This document shows positions 8,879-17,623 of a stretch of 64,000 nucleotides of DNA, in pieces. The position numbers were made by a program, and so were the translations under genes. The first letter of the stretch is position 1; the number at the start of each line of letters is the position of its first letter. This DNA is from Vagococcus fluvialis (GTDB lineage Bacteria > Bacillota > Bacilli > Lactobacillales > Vagococcaceae), in contig NZ_QPJV01000009.1 in the NCBI RefSeq assembly GCF_003337315.1, positions 33,897 to 97,896 of the forward strand. The letters run 5' to 3'. The notes under the pieces were generated by a model. It had not been told where the DNA came from. It made no database searches and saw only the letters and a list, made by a program, of their open reading frames with translations.

Positions 8879-10183
8879 GTTATTAGAAATATAGTAAACA
8901 GGAATACCGCAAAGAGTAATAAAAATACCTGTTAACGCTAGATAAGTTTGGGTTATTAAAGTTGTTCCTAAAATAAAAATGCCACCTAAAACAGCGATTA
9001 TAGGAATAACTGGATATAAAGGAACTTTGTAAGGACGTTTTAAATTAGGTTCTCTTTTTCTTAGGATAAAAACAGCAACAAAAATTAATACGCTGAATAA
9101 CCAAATAACAAAAATTAACATATCAGTTAATAAATCAAAACTACCTAAAAGCATCATAAAAATAGCAATTAACAATTGAAAGATAGCAGCGACATAAGGA
9201 ACTTTTGTTTTAGTAGATAATTTTTTTAGATACTTACTTCCGATAATCAGATCTTCTTGAGCTAAAGCATAAGGAACTCGAATACCAGACATTGTGTAGC
9301 CGTTAAGAGCTCCGTAAACTGAAAGTAAAATACCAATCGTGACTAGTTTTCCACCAAAGTGTCCAAATAGAACTGTTGCACTGTTAGAAGCTGCAGTTAA
9401 ATTTCCTTGAATGGCACTAAAGGGAAGAGTTTTAAGAAAAACAAAATTGATTAATAGATAGACTAATGTAATAAAAAGTAAACCAGAAACAATGGCTTTA
9501 GGTAAATCTTTTTCAGGATTTTTCATTTCACCTGCAATTGCCCCAACACCTAACCAACCATCAAAAGCAAAAAGAGTAGCAAATAATGCCATACTTAATT
9601 GAGAAATAAACTGATTACTCTCTACTTGGTTTGAAAAAAGATTAACAGTTTCTCCGTTTTTAGTAAACAATCCTACTATAATAATTAAAGAAATTGGAAT
9701 AAGTTTTAAAACCAGTGAAATAGATTGAAACTGAGAAGCTGTTTTAGAACCGAGTAAATTAATGAAAGTTACTGAAACCCCAGCAATAATAGCAATTGGT
9801 ATAAGATAAGTTGTTTTTAGACCAAGTAGGTAAATAAGTTGTGTACTAAAAATAATAGAAAGAGCAGCGATATTAGCAGGGAAATAAATAATCATTTGCG
9901 CCCAACCTAATAAAAAGCCCCAAAATTTTCCGTAAGTATATTCAATATATTTAACTGCGCCACCTGTCTTAGGAATAGCAGTTGCTAACTCTGCACTGGT
10001 TAGACCGGCACAAATGGTTAAAAAACCTCCTAGAGCCCAGGCTAGCATTGTCATACTAGGAGAACCAGCAGCTTTAGTGACACTTGCAACTTTAAAAAAT
10101 ACACCTGCTCCAATAACAGTTCCCATAACTGTTGAAAAAGCACCAAATAAAGTTATTTCTCTTTTTAATTGATTATCTCCCAT
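8861..10183 (-). CDS. APC-superfamily amino acid permease (LAT/SteT-like)
   Basis: Twelve-segment membrane carrier of the amino acid-polyamine-cation superfamily. The first segment carries the diagnostic VMGTVIGAGVFF unwound-helix motif that binds the amino acid backbone; segment 6 has the FAFDGWLG motif typical of the LAT/SteT exchanger branch. The ATG at 10183 (MGDNQLKREITLFG) is chosen because GGGGTTG lies upstream; a longer open frame to 10261 contains the promoter. This gives 440 residues. The substrate is not readable from sequence; serine/threonine or other neutral amino acid exchange is a guess from similarity. It is transcribed alone, divergent from the cupin gene. Confidence 0.85.
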   Translation of the reverse strand: MGDNQLKREITLFGAFSTVMGTVIGAGVFFKVASVTKAAGSPSMTMLAWALGGFLTICAGLTSAELATAIPKTGGAVKYIEYTYGKFWGFLLGWAQMIIYFPANIAALSIIFSTQLIYLLGLKTTYLIPIAIIAGVSVTFINLLGSKTASQFQSISLVLKLIPISLIIIVGLFTKNGETVNLFSNQVESNQFISQLSMALFATLFAFDGWLGVGAIAGEMKNPEKDLPKAIVSGLLFITLVYLLINFVFLKTLPFSAIQGNLTAASNSATVLFGHFGGKLVTIGILLSVYGALNGYTMSGIRVPYALAQEDLIIGSKYLKKLSTKTKVPYVAAIFQLLIAIFMMLLGSFDLLTDMLIFVIWLFSVLIFVAVFILRKREPNLKRPYKVPLYPVIPIIAVLGGIFILGTTLITQTYLALTGIFITLCGIPVYYISNNKKTSE

Positions 10184-10219
10184 ATATATAACAACCCCAA
10201 TTTTATAAGTATTTTTACA

Positions 10220-10248
10220 AGTATAATTCTTTGGAAATGAAAAAGCAA
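10220..10248 (-). promoter_or_regulatory. Permease promoter
   Basis: On the minus strand, TTGCTT (10248-10243) and TATACT (10225-10220) are separated by 17 bp and lie 37 bp upstream of the permease ATG. Confidence 0.65.
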
Positions 10249-10277
10249 TTTTCAGAAACAAAATAAATGATTTATTC

Positions 10278-10296
10278 GTTAATGATAATCATTCTT
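10278..10296. promoter_or_regulatory. Fur-like box between permease and cupin genes
   Basis: The 19 bp GTTAATGATAATCATTCTT matches 16 of 19 positions of the classical Fur consensus and contains the palindrome AATGAT-A-ATCATT. It lies between divergent promoters, about 30 bp upstream of the permease -35 and about 40 bp upstream of the cupin -10. Fur, Zur or PerR cannot be told apart by eye. Confidence 0.5.
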
Positions 10297-10332
10297 ATTT
10301 AGTAGTTATTACTATTAAATAGGAATAAGCGG

Positions 10333-10341
10333 TGTTATATT
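10333..10341 (+). promoter_or_regulatory. Extended -10 promoter of cupin gene
   Basis: TGTTATATT forms an extended -10 (TG-n-TATATT) 32 bp before the ATG at 10374. The -35 region (10313-10318) is poor, so an activator or the extended -10 may carry it. Confidence 0.45.
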
Positions 10342-10373
10342 AGTATTATCAAAGATAAATGGAGGAATTAGAA

Positions 10374-10796
10374 ATGAATTTTGATTTTACAGATCGTGGA
10401 AAACAACCCGTAGTTGAGAATATTGAAGAGTGGACATTAGCTAACGAAAACTACCGTACAACTGTATGGACAGGTAGTAAAATGCAAATGACATTAATGA
10501 CAATTCAACCAGGTGATGATATTGGTTTAGAAGTTCATGAAGGTATTGATCAGTTTTTACGTATTGAAGAAGGTAAAGGTTTATGTAAAATGGGAGATGC
10601 TGAAGATAATTTAACATTTGTTAAAGAAGTTTCAGATGATGATGCGATTTTTGTTCCGGCTGATATGTGGCATAATGTTGAAAATATTGGTGACAAACCA
10701 CTTAAACTTTATACACTTTACGCAGGTCCAGATCATGTACCTGGTACAGTTCATCCAACTCATCAAGATGCCATTGATGATCCTAACGAACATTAA
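10374..10796 (+). CDS. Small cupin-domain protein
   Basis: 140-residue single-domain beta-barrel protein. The ATG at 10374 is used because GGAGGA (10362-10367) lies 6 nt upstream; an ATG at 10359 would overlap that site. Cupin motif 1 is seen as GLEVHEGIDQFLRIEEGKG (His and Glu ligands) and motif 2 as VPADMWHNVENIG (His ligand), so a metal site is likely. Such stand-alone cupins include isomerases, dioxygenases and regulators; the substrate is unknown. The upstream Fur-like box hints at metal or oxidative control, which is an inference. Confidence 0.85.
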   Translation: MNFDFTDRGKQPVVENIEEWTLANENYRTTVWTGSKMQMTLMTIQPGDDIGLEVHEGIDQFLRIEEGKGLCKMGDAEDNLTFVKEVSDDDAIFVPADMWHNVENIGDKPLKLYTLYAGPDHVPGTVHPTHQDAIDDPNEH

Positions 10797-10816
10797 TTAA
10801 CAAAAAAATTGAAATA

Positions 10817-10857
10817 AAAAGGCTGTATTGGTAATAAATTTATCAATACAGCCTTTT
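10817..10857 (+). terminator. Terminator of cupin gene
   Basis: AAAAGGCTGTATTG pairs with CAATACAGCCTTTT across a 13-nt loop and is followed by T residues. Confidence 0.88.
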
Positions 10858-10913
10858 TTGTACATATAATATGATAAAATTATTTATATGAATAAAAGGA
10901 GATGACATAAGAC

Positions 10914-11726
10914 ATGAAGCGATTGTTATTTAGTCTGCTTGTAGTGACTACTATTTTTACTGGTTGTGCTCAATCAACTAAAAGATATGATGTAGCCATG
11001 AAAAATGGTTTAGAGCAGATAGAAAAAGAAAATTACGAAGAAGCTCTTTCAGAGTTTGATAAAGCAATAGCAGAAAAGAGTGAAGATTCTTTAGCAAAAG
11101 CTAATAGAATGCAAACCTTTGATTTAATAGAAGCTAAAAAAAGGATAGCAGATCAAAAAATTAATGAAGCAAACGAAGCACTAGATAAAGTTATTAATGA
11201 GAGATTAGGTTCTCCCAAAATAGCAGAACATGCTAGAGAAGAAAAAGAAAAATTAACTGGAAAAAAGGCAGCAGAAGAAAAGGTTAAAGATAATGAAACA
11301 AAAGAAGCTATATGGACAGAAGCAAAAGTAGAGGAACTTTCAGCTTTCATGACTTCATGGGGAAATACAATGGACCAAAGTTACAAAAACTACTCACCTG
11401 AGAATAATGTTGATTTTTATGGCATGAGCCTGCCAGAAACAACACTAACAGGTGGCTGGCAAGTAGCAATTAATGAGCAACCTGTAGAAATGGAATGGTC
11501 GGAAACTGGTACAGGAGAAAAAGCCTATCAATTAGTTGCTGTTTACTCAGATGCTGAAACACAACCTTATCTAGGAAAACATTTATATTATTTTGTTTTA
11601 GAACAAGGTAAACCTAAAGTGCTAGTAACTCAGCAAAATCAAGGTAATGAAATGAATTATTTATATTTTAATGAAACTGAAAATCAAGCTCTAAGAGATG
11701 GTTTTTCAAATATAGTTGCGAAATAA
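10914..11726 (+). CDS. DUF4767-type lipoprotein
   Basis: Secreted lipoprotein of unknown function. Residues 1-18 form a signal peptide with lipobox FTGC (Cys18), followed by a helical region rich in Lys, Glu and Ala (about 30-125) that resembles a TPR-like or coiled-coil segment (N-Y-E-E-A-L-S-E-F-D-K-A-I). The C-terminal half (about 130-270) starts W-T-E-A-K-V-E-E-L and contains FMTSWGNTMDQSYKNYSP, the pattern of DUF4767 domains found on many enterococcal and lactobacillal lipoproteins. It is 270 residues, expressed alone, and converges on the Crp-family gene. Confidence 0.8.
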   Translation: MKRLLFSLLVVTTIFTGCAQSTKRYDVAMKNGLEQIEKENYEEALSEFDKAIAEKSEDSLAKANRMQTFDLIEAKKRIADQKINEANEALDKVINERLGSPKIAEHAREEKEKLTGKKAAEEKVKDNETKEAIWTEAKVEELSAFMTSWGNTMDQSYKNYSPENNVDFYGMSLPETTLTGGWQVAINEQPVEMEWSETGTGEKAYQLVAVYSDAETQPYLGKHLYYFVLEQGKPKVLVTQQNQGNEMNYLYFNETENQALRDGFSNIVAK

Positions 11727-11770
11727 GAAAAGAAGTTGATCCAAGTAATGGGTCAACTTCTTTTCTTATT
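11722..11770. terminator. Bidirectional terminator
   Basis: A ~20 bp stem (AATAAGAAAAGAAGTTGA-CC with its complement) with A/T runs on both sides, between the converging lipoprotein and Crp-family genes; it includes both stop codons. Confidence 0.9.
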
Positions 11771-12435
11771 TATGATATATTTTCAGCAATTTCTCTTAGT
11801 TTTGTTTCATTTTTTATAAGTAAGTGGCTTTTTTGTTTTTCTAAAATACCTTCTTCTTTAAAATGATTAATGGTTCTAAGTAGATGTCTGTAACTAACAT
11901 TTAAAATGGCTGAACAGGTTGTCAGTTTAAATGAAAACAGTTGGTTAGGTGCATTTTCTAAAATAAACTTGGCTAATCTCGTTTCAACAGGTTCAGTTAA
12001 AGAATTTGCTAGTGTGATACCTGAATTTAAACGATAACTAAGAATCTGGCAGACATTTTGTAAAAAACTAATATCTTGTTGTAAAAGCGAACGATATTTT
12101 TTCAGACTGATTCCTACACAGACACAGGGAGTTTCTGCAATGACGTTACTTTTTGGCGATAAATCCCATAATGAAGATGCTTCACCAATTAAAGTGACAG
12201 CCTCACTACGATTGATAACAATATTTTGAGTATCAGAAGAATAAGAATAGACTCTAACAGTTCCTTCAACTAGAAAATATAAGTAATCAGAAGGAGTATC
12301 TAAATGAATTAGATGTTCGTCTTTTTCAAAGGTGTAAACATTAGAAATAGGGATTAAATCATTATCTAAGTATGATTGTAAATTACACGTTTCAATATAG
12401 TCTTTTAAACGTAATGGATCTGAAATTCTCTTCAT
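11770..12435 (-). CDS. Crp/Fnr-family transcription regulator
   Basis: 221-residue regulator with an N-terminal cyclic-nucleotide-binding-like beta barrel (about 20-115) and a C-terminal winged helix; the helix-turn-helix reads TTCSAILNVSYRHLLRTIN (about 165-185). The barrel lacks the Arg/Glu pattern that binds cAMP in E. coli CRP (seen as GEASSLWD instead of GE.....RA), and there are no Fnr-type N-terminal cysteine clusters. It resembles proteins annotated YeiL. It is divergent from the phosphonate-type ABC operon, whose promoter has a CRP-like palindrome, so it is the likely regulator of that operon. Its ligand is unknown. Confidence 0.85.
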   Translation of the reverse strand: MKRISDPLRLKDYIETCNLQSYLDNDLIPISNVYTFEKDEHLIHLDTPSDYLYFLVEGTVRVYSYSSDTQNIVINRSEAVTLIGEASSLWDLSPKSNVIAETPCVCVGISLKKYRSLLQQDISFLQNVCQILSYRLNSGITLANSLTEPVETRLAKFILENAPNQLFSFKLTTCSAILNVSYRHLLRTINHFKEEGILEKQKSHLLIKNETKLREIAENIS

Positions 12436-12552
12436 TAGTTCTCAAACTCCCTATCTTTTATAATTAAATCCATTATAGCTTAGAATAGATTTAGGTACAA
12501 TACGAACAATATAAGTGCTTTATATGTAAAATGAATGTAAAATAGCAATAAA

Positions 12553-12568
12553 TGTGACGTGTGTCACT
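12553..12568. promoter_or_regulatory. CRP-like operator and class II promoter of the phn-type operon
   Basis: TGTGA-CGTGTG-TCACT is one mismatch from the CRP half-site pair TGTGA-N6-TCACA. A -10 element TATTCT lies at 12590-12595; with +1 near 12602 the palindrome would be centred close to -41.5, where class II activators of this family bind over a missing -35. The site therefore suggests activation of the ABC operon by the divergent Crp-family protein (inference). Confidence 0.6.
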
Positions 12569-12634
12569 TCAAAAAAAGAAAAAACTTGGTATTCTGTAAA
12601 TGTAACATAAAGATATTTCCATAGGAGGAGAAAA

Positions 12635-13564
12635 ATGAGTTTTAAAAAATTAGCAACAGTGGCACTAAGTCTATTAGCAGTTGGTTTACTAGCAAGTTGT
12701 GGTACAGGTACTGATAAAAAGGACGCTAAAAGTACTGAAAAAGAAAAATTAGTCGTTCAGTTTGTACCAACAAATAATGATGGTTCAATGGAAGCTAAAA
12801 CAAAACCATTTGCCGAGTATTTATCAAAAGCATTAGATAAAGAAGTAACAGTGACATTAGCAACAGATTATTCAACTATTGTAGAAGCAATGGCGTCTGG
12901 TCAAGTTGATATTGGAGTTATGCCACCAGCAGCTTATGTACAAGCAAGAGATATGAAAGCTGCAGAAGCTATTCTAACTTCTCAAATTGGAGATATGGAT
13001 TTAGAAACTGGATTACCAATTGATGGTAAGTTAACCAATACATTTAAAGGCGAAGTTTTAGTTAAAGCAGATAGTGATATTAAAGAATTAAAAGATTTAA
13101 AAGGTAAAAAAATTGCTACTTTAAGTCCAAATTCAGCCAGTGGTTATATTTATCCAGTAGCTGAAATGAAAGAAGCAGGTGTTGACCCAACAACAGAATC
13201 AACACTAACAACAGTTAATGATATTCCAAGTGAAATGACAGCAGTTTTAAATGGTCAAATGGATGCAGCATTTGTATTTGAGGGAGCAAGAAATGTTTTT
13301 GGTTCAGCATTTGCTGACAAAGATTTATTTAAAGAATTACGTGTTTTATACTTAACTGAAGGTGACATTCCAAATGATGCTATTGCTGTCCAACCATCAA
13401 TGGATGCTAAATTAAAAGAACAAGTTAAAGAAGCCTTCTTAAAAATGAAAGATGATGAAAAAGGTGCTGAAGCAATGACTTTATGGAGTCATAAAGGATA
13501 TGAAGAAGCAGCTGATTCAGCTTATGATACGATTCGCGAATATACAGAAAAAGCAGCAGAATAA
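12635..13564 (+). CDS. phnD: Phosphonate-type ABC transporter substrate-binding lipoprotein
   Basis: Extracellular lipoprotein that delivers ligand to the PhnC/PhnE importer. Signal peptide with lipobox LASC (Cys22); the mature protein matches the PhnD family: VVQFVPTNN near the start, then VDIGVMPPAAYVQA, and the hinge and ligand segment LSPNSASGYIYP. It is 309 residues with AGGAGGAG 6 nt upstream. Families of this kind bind phosphonates, phosphite or phosphate esters, and no C-P lyase genes are nearby, so the actual ligand is open. A hairpin after the stop may raise its expression over the other subunits. Confidence 0.88.
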   Translation: MSFKKLATVALSLLAVGLLASCGTGTDKKDAKSTEKEKLVVQFVPTNNDGSMEAKTKPFAEYLSKALDKEVTVTLATDYSTIVEAMASGQVDIGVMPPAAYVQARDMKAAEAILTSQIGDMDLETGLPIDGKLTNTFKGEVLVKADSDIKELKDLKGKKIATLSPNSASGYIYPVAEMKEAGVDPTTESTLTTVNDIPSEMTAVLNGQMDAAFVFEGARNVFGSAFADKDLFKELRVLYLTEGDIPNDAIAVQPSMDAKLKEQVKEAFLKMKDDEKGAEAMTLWSHKGYEEAADSAYDTIREYTEKAAE

Positions 13565-13582
13565 AAATAAAAAAACTAAACT

Positions 13583-13615
13583 AAGAGCCACGGACACTTT
13601 TCGTTCATGGCTCTT
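13583..13615 (+). terminator. Intercistronic hairpin, weak attenuator
   Basis: AAGAGCCA pairs with TGGCTCTT between phnD and phnC. The following sequence lacks a real T run, so it more likely stabilises the upstream message or partly attenuates than fully terminates. Confidence 0.5.
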
Positions 13616-13639
13616 TGAATGAAAGAATGGGTGGAAAAA

Positions 13640-14413
13640 ATGATTGTTTTTGATAATGTCTCAAAAACCTATCCTAATGGAGTGAAGGGGCTCCAAAATA
13701 TTAATTTAACAATTAATGAAGGGGAATTTGTATCTATTATTGGACTAAGTGGTGCTGGAAAAAGTACCTTACTACGCTCCGTTAATCGCTTAGAACCTAT
13801 AACAACAGGTGAGATTAAAGTTAACAATCGTTCGATTACACGTGCGAGTAAAAAAGAATTACGAGAAATAAGACGAGAAATCGGTTTGATTTCACAGCAT
13901 TTTAATTTAGTTAAAAGAAGTACTGTTCAAAAGAATGTCTTATCAGGTCGTCTAGGTTATTATGGTACTCTTAAAAGCATTTTCGGCTTATTTACAAAAG
14001 AAGATTATGAAAGAACTGTCGATGCCTTAGCAAGTGTTGGCTTGTCAGATAAATTACATACAAGAAGTGACGAATTAAGTGGTGGCCAACAACAACGAGT
14101 TTTAATTGCAAGAGCATTAGTTCAACAAGCTCCAGTTATTTTAGCTGATGAACCGGTTGCTTCACTTGATCCTATCACGACACAAAAAGTAATGGATGAT
14201 TTAAAAGAAATCAATGAAACATTAAATAAAACGATCTTAGTTAATTTACACTCGATTCCACTTGCCAGAGATTATTCTACTCGTATTATTGCCTTAAAAG
14301 CTGGGGAAGTAGTTTTTGATGGGGTACCAAGTGAGTTGACAGACGAGCGACTTGAAAAAATATATGGACAAAGCATCTTTGATGAAAGGCAAGGGGATGT
14401 CAGTGAAAATTAA
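13640..14413 (+). CDS. phnC: Phosphonate-type ABC transporter ATPase
   Basis: ATP-hydrolysing subunit of the importer. Walker A GLSGAGKST, Q-loop region ISQHFNLVKR typical of PhnC, signature LSGGQQQR, Walker B VILADEPVASLD and the switch His in LVNLHS. The ATG at 13640 (MIVFDNVSKTYPNG) follows GGGTGG at 13628-13633; an in-frame ATG at 13619 sits in the preceding hairpin. It is 257 residues and overlaps the first permease gene by 17 bp. Confidence 0.93.
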   Translation: MIVFDNVSKTYPNGVKGLQNINLTINEGEFVSIIGLSGAGKSTLLRSVNRLEPITTGEIKVNNRSITRASKKELREIRREIGLISQHFNLVKRSTVQKNVLSGRLGYYGTLKSIFGLFTKEDYERTVDALASVGLSDKLHTRSDELSGGQQQRVLIARALVQQAPVILADEPVASLDPITTQKVMDDLKEINETLNKTILVNLHSIPLARDYSTRIIALKAGEVVFDGVPSELTDERLEKIYGQSIFDERQGDVSEN

Positions 14414-15182
14414 AGATACAGTTCATTTTAAATGGTACAAAAATCTAATAACAATCATTGTATTACTACTACTATTTCAGTTTAGTCGCGTAATAACAAA
14501 TGCTGATTTTAAACAAGTTTTTACAAATTCAGATCAAATAGTGGTTTTCTTATCACGATTAATGCACCCAGATTTTGCCTACTTTCCTAAACTTATATCT
14601 CCCTTAATCAAGACGTTGCAAATGTCTTTATTAGGCACTTTTATAGGAGTGTTAGTGGCAGTACCTGTTAGTTTTTTAGCAACCCCAGTAGTGACTGGCA
14701 ACAAATATATTTCTGTTGTTTTTAGATTTATTCTTGGAATTATTAGAACTATACCAACACTTTTACTAGCAGCACTTTTAGTAGCTATTTTTGGTATTGG
14801 TGAAGCAACAGGTGTTATGACGATTGCTATTTTCACATTCGGTATGGTTTCTCAATTAATGTTTCAGGCTATTGAAACGATTGATTTTGAGCCAATTGAA
14901 GCTCAACTTGCAGTTGGAGCAACAAGAACGCAAATGGCAGTTTGGGCAATTGCCCCTCAAGTTTTCAGTCAATTTGCTAGTTACTCTTTTTATGCCTTTG
15001 AAGTCAATGTTAGAGCCTCAACTGTTCTTGGATATGTAGGAGCCGGAGGAATTGGTGTTATCTTAAACTCTTCACTGGCTTTAATGAAGTACGAAAGAGT
15101 TTCGATTATTATCTTAACTATTTTAGTAACAGTTGCAATTGTTGACAAAATAAGTGAAAAAGTTAGGAGGACACTAGCATGA
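14397..15182 (+). CDS. phnE: Phosphonate-type ABC transporter permease 1
   Basis: Inner-membrane permease with five to six segments and the EAA loop region (EPIEAQLAVGATRTQMAVWAI) that docks onto PhnC; the C-terminal VRASTVLGYVGAGGIG is the PhnE signature. The start could be ATG 14397 (AAAGG 7 nt upstream) or GTG 14403 (AAGGGG 6 nt upstream); either overlaps phnC. About 261 residues. It pairs with the second permease gene as a heterodimer, as in two-phnE operons. Confidence 0.9.
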   Translation: MSVKIKDTVHFKWYKNLITIIVLLLLFQFSRVITNADFKQVFTNSDQIVVFLSRLMHPDFAYFPKLISPLIKTLQMSLLGTFIGVLVAVPVSFLATPVVTGNKYISVVFRFILGIIRTIPTLLLAALLVAIFGIGEATGVMTIAIFTFGMVSQLMFQAIETIDFEPIEAQLAVGATRTQMAVWAIAPQVFSQFASYSFYAFEVNVRASTVLGYVGAGGIGVILNSSLALMKYERVSIIILTILVTVAIVDKISEKVRRTLA

Positions 15183-15961
15183 TGATTAAAGAGATGAGTA
15201 AAAAAACAATCCTTTTTCTAAGTGTTTTAGGGATACTTCTAATTTATTCAGCAATAAGCATTGATTATTCAGGTCTAAGTACTTTTTCTTTATCGATGGG
15301 GCTAGATGTTTTAAAAGGTCTAAGTCATCCAGATTGGTCCTTTGTCTACGATGGTAGTGGAGAAGATTTAGTTAGCTTACTACTTTTAACAATCGGAATT
15401 GCTTTTTTAGGAACAACTATTGGAACGATTCTAGCTATTCCTTTTACTTTATTAAGTGCGTCTAATCTTTGGAAAAATTTAGGAGCAGTACCAGTTGTCG
15501 GTAAATTTATTCTAAATATTTTAAGAGCTTTTCCAGAGCTAGTGTTTGCGATTATTTTTGTTAAGGTTGTTGGGCCAGGACCATTTGCTGGTGTTATGGC
15601 TATTGGTGTCCATCATATTGGAATGTTAGGGAAGTTATATACTGAAGAGTTAGAAGCCATGGATGAAAAATTAATCGAAGAAGCAGAAGCTGTTGGAGCA
15701 AACTTTTGGCAAACTTTATTTTTTGTTAGAATACCAACCTTAATGCCAATTTACAGTTCACTTTCTTTAAATCATTTTGAAATAGCTGTTCGAAGCGCAG
15801 CTACTTTAGGTCTTGTTGGAGCAGGTGGAATTGGGGCCCCACTTATTTTTGCGATTCAAACACGTAGTTGGGGAAAAGTGAGCATTATTTTACTAGGTGT
15901 TATTTTAACTGTATTTGCATTAGATTTAATAACAGGAATCATAAGAAGGAAATTGAGATAG
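15179..15961 (+). CDS. phnE: Phosphonate-type ABC transporter permease 2
   Basis: Second permease, 260 residues, with a membrane anchor at residues 10-25, an EAA loop (EAEAVGANFWQTLFFVRIP) and the same C-terminal signature, VRSAATLGLVGAGGIG. The ATG at 15179 overlaps the preceding stop and is followed directly by another ATG; AGGAGG lies 7 nt upstream. The stop is directly followed by the phosphoesterase start codon, so the five genes form one operon. Confidence 0.9.
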   Translation: MMIKEMSKKTILFLSVLGILLIYSAISIDYSGLSTFSLSMGLDVLKGLSHPDWSFVYDGSGEDLVSLLLLTIGIAFLGTTIGTILAIPFTLLSASNLWKNLGAVPVVGKFILNILRAFPELVFAIIFVKVVGPGPFAGVMAIGVHHIGMLGKLYTEELEAMDEKLIEEAEAVGANFWQTLFFVRIPTLMPIYSSLSLNHFEIAVRSAATLGLVGAGGIGAPLIFAIQTRSWGKVSIILLGVILTVFALDLITGIIRRKLR

Positions 15962-16771
15962 ATGAATATACTACATATTTCAGATATACATTATTGTCAA
16001 AATGATAAAGTGTATTCAAAAGGATATAAAGGCATGATTTATAAAATGGATAATCCGCTTATTCATTTAGAAGCATGTTTAAAAGAAGTGATACAAACAC
16101 AACAAATAGATTTGTTGTTAATCAGTGGGGATTTAACAGAAGATGGTAGTGTTGAGGATTACGCTTATTTAAAAAAGTGGTTTGAAGAGCAAATACCGAA
16201 TATGAAAATCATTGTGACATTAGGTAATCATGATATTAAAGAAAACTTTTATGAAGGTTGGCTAGGAAAAGCGTCATCTAGTGCCTCTTATAATTTAGTA
16301 GAAACATTTGAAGAGTTTTATTTGATTTCATTTGATAGTTCAGTTTACGGTTTGGCTGATGGAAGCATGTCAGATGAACAATTTAATTGGTTAGAAGAAC
16401 AATTAAATAAGTACCAAGATAAACCGGTCATATTAATGACGCACCATCATGTATTAGAAAATCAAAGTAGTACACCTGTATTACCAGAGTCGAATAGATT
16501 AATAAATTTAATTAGAGAATATTCTATTACTTGTTTTGTTAATGGGCATACCCATCATGTGTTTAATGGCGATATTCACGGAATACCTTACTTTACAGTT
16601 AATGGCATGTCTTTTGTGGGAGAAGATGAAGGAAGTGGTTTAGTAAGATTTGAACAAAAACATGGATATAATATTTACCAAGTTGAAGATGGAATGGTTA
16701 AAAAACAATTATCTGAAAATTTTTTTACAGGAAAAATAATTGCTAGAGTCGATATGAAAAATGATATTTAA
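15962..16771 (+). CDS. Metallophosphoesterase, CpdA-like
   Basis: Cytoplasmic calcineurin-type phosphoesterase with all metal ligand blocks of the family: HISDIHY (residues 5-11), SGDLTEDG, LGNHD, THHH and NGHTHH. It has no signal peptide. CpdA homologs hydrolyse cyclic nucleotides or glycerophosphodiesters. Being the last gene of a phosphonate-type uptake operon, it probably hydrolyses the imported phosphate ester, but this is an inference. The coincidence of a Crp-type regulator and a CpdA-like enzyme in one locus is noted under findings. Length 269 residues. Confidence 0.88.
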   Translation: MNILHISDIHYCQNDKVYSKGYKGMIYKMDNPLIHLEACLKEVIQTQQIDLLLISGDLTEDGSVEDYAYLKKWFEEQIPNMKIIVTLGNHDIKENFYEGWLGKASSSASYNLVETFEEFYLISFDSSVYGLADGSMSDEQFNWLEEQLNKYQDKPVILMTHHHVLENQSSTPVLPESNRLINLIREYSITCFVNGHTHHVFNGDIHGIPYFTVNGMSFVGEDEGSGLVRFEQKHGYNIYQVEDGMVKKQLSENFFTGKIIARVDMKNDI

Positions 16772-16773
16772 CT

Positions 16774-16822
16774 AAAGAAGTAGCAGTGTTAGTACTTAAA
16801 CTGCTGCTTCTTTAAGTTTTTA
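16774..16822 (+). terminator. Terminator of phn-type operon
   Basis: AAAGAAGTAGCAGT pairs with ACTGCTGCTTCTTT over a 12-nt loop, followed by AAGTTTTTAT. It may also serve the converging minus-strand gene. Confidence 0.85.
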
Positions 16823-17623
16823 TAAAAAGTTAAGACCAAATAAATCGCTAAGGGAAGTAATAGAGATGGATTCTTTATCAATATTTAAACTAGAGCTAAT
16901 TTTATTTTTTAAGTTTTCTCTACCTATATCTGTTTTAAGCTTAAAATAAAATTCTTGTTTCTTTTTCCTCTCAGTAACAAATATCCAAGTTCCTAGAAAG
17001 TTAAGTTTATTAATATCAGGTTTTTCTGACATGTTTTTAAAAGCGATAGTCAAGGTTGGTGTTATTAGAGTGGAAAATTCACCTAATTTAGTTTCTAATT
17101 CTTCAATTTGTTTTGAAATGAAATGGCCAGGTATAAAAAGAAGGAACCATAGTAAAACTATAGTGAACATAATAATAGGAATTGCAGATCTTAATTGAGT
17201 GTTAAAGAAAATTTCAATTAAAAGCCAAATAATTATTCCTAAAAAAACTAAACTAACCTGACAATAGGAAAGTTGGTCAGACCTATATTTTAAAAAATTA
17301 AGTTCTGATTCATCTGACAATTCATTAGAATAGGACTCAAATAATTCACTCTCTAAATAAGAATAAGAAACGTAAAAAGGAGCTAACCAAATTTTTTTAT
17401 TAAGTGTTGTTTGGTTTTCAAAATCTTCTCTTAAGTTACTATCTAGCTTGAAAGTTTTTTCATCAATAAATTCAATGATTAAGTCTTTTGAGGTTTCATT
17501 ATTTTCAGTGAACGTATAAAAACAACCAATTTTCTTTTTCAATAAATAATTCTCAGTAAGCATATTTTGTAAAAAGTATGCTTCTTTTTTACTGCCACTT
17601 CTATAAAATCTAAGCTTTTTCAT
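16820..17623 (-). CDS. DUF2812-like membrane protein, PadR partner
   Basis: 267-residue protein of unknown function. It begins MKKLRFYRSGSKKEAYFLQN, resembling the start of DUF2812 proteins, which are often encoded next to PadR regulators. Two membrane segments lie near residues 120-142 and 148-168, joined by a short loop; the rest is polar and probably cytoplasmic. It overlaps padR by 14 bp, so the two are translated together. By analogy with PadR/DUF2812 pairs it may sense or respond to membrane stress, but nothing in the sequence proves it. Confidence 0.6.
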   Translation of the reverse strand: MKKLRFYRSGSKKEAYFLQNMLTENYLLKKKIGCFYTFTENNETSKDLIIEFIDEKTFKLDSNLREDFENQTTLNKKIWLAPFYVSYSYLESELFESYSNELSDESELNFLKYRSDQLSYCQVSLVFLGIIIWLLIEIFFNTQLRSAIPIIMFTIVLLWFLLFIPGHFISKQIEELETKLGEFSTLITPTLTIAFKNMSEKPDINKLNFLGTWIFVTERKKKQEFYFKLKTDIGRENLKNKISSSLNIDKESISITSLSDLFGLNFL

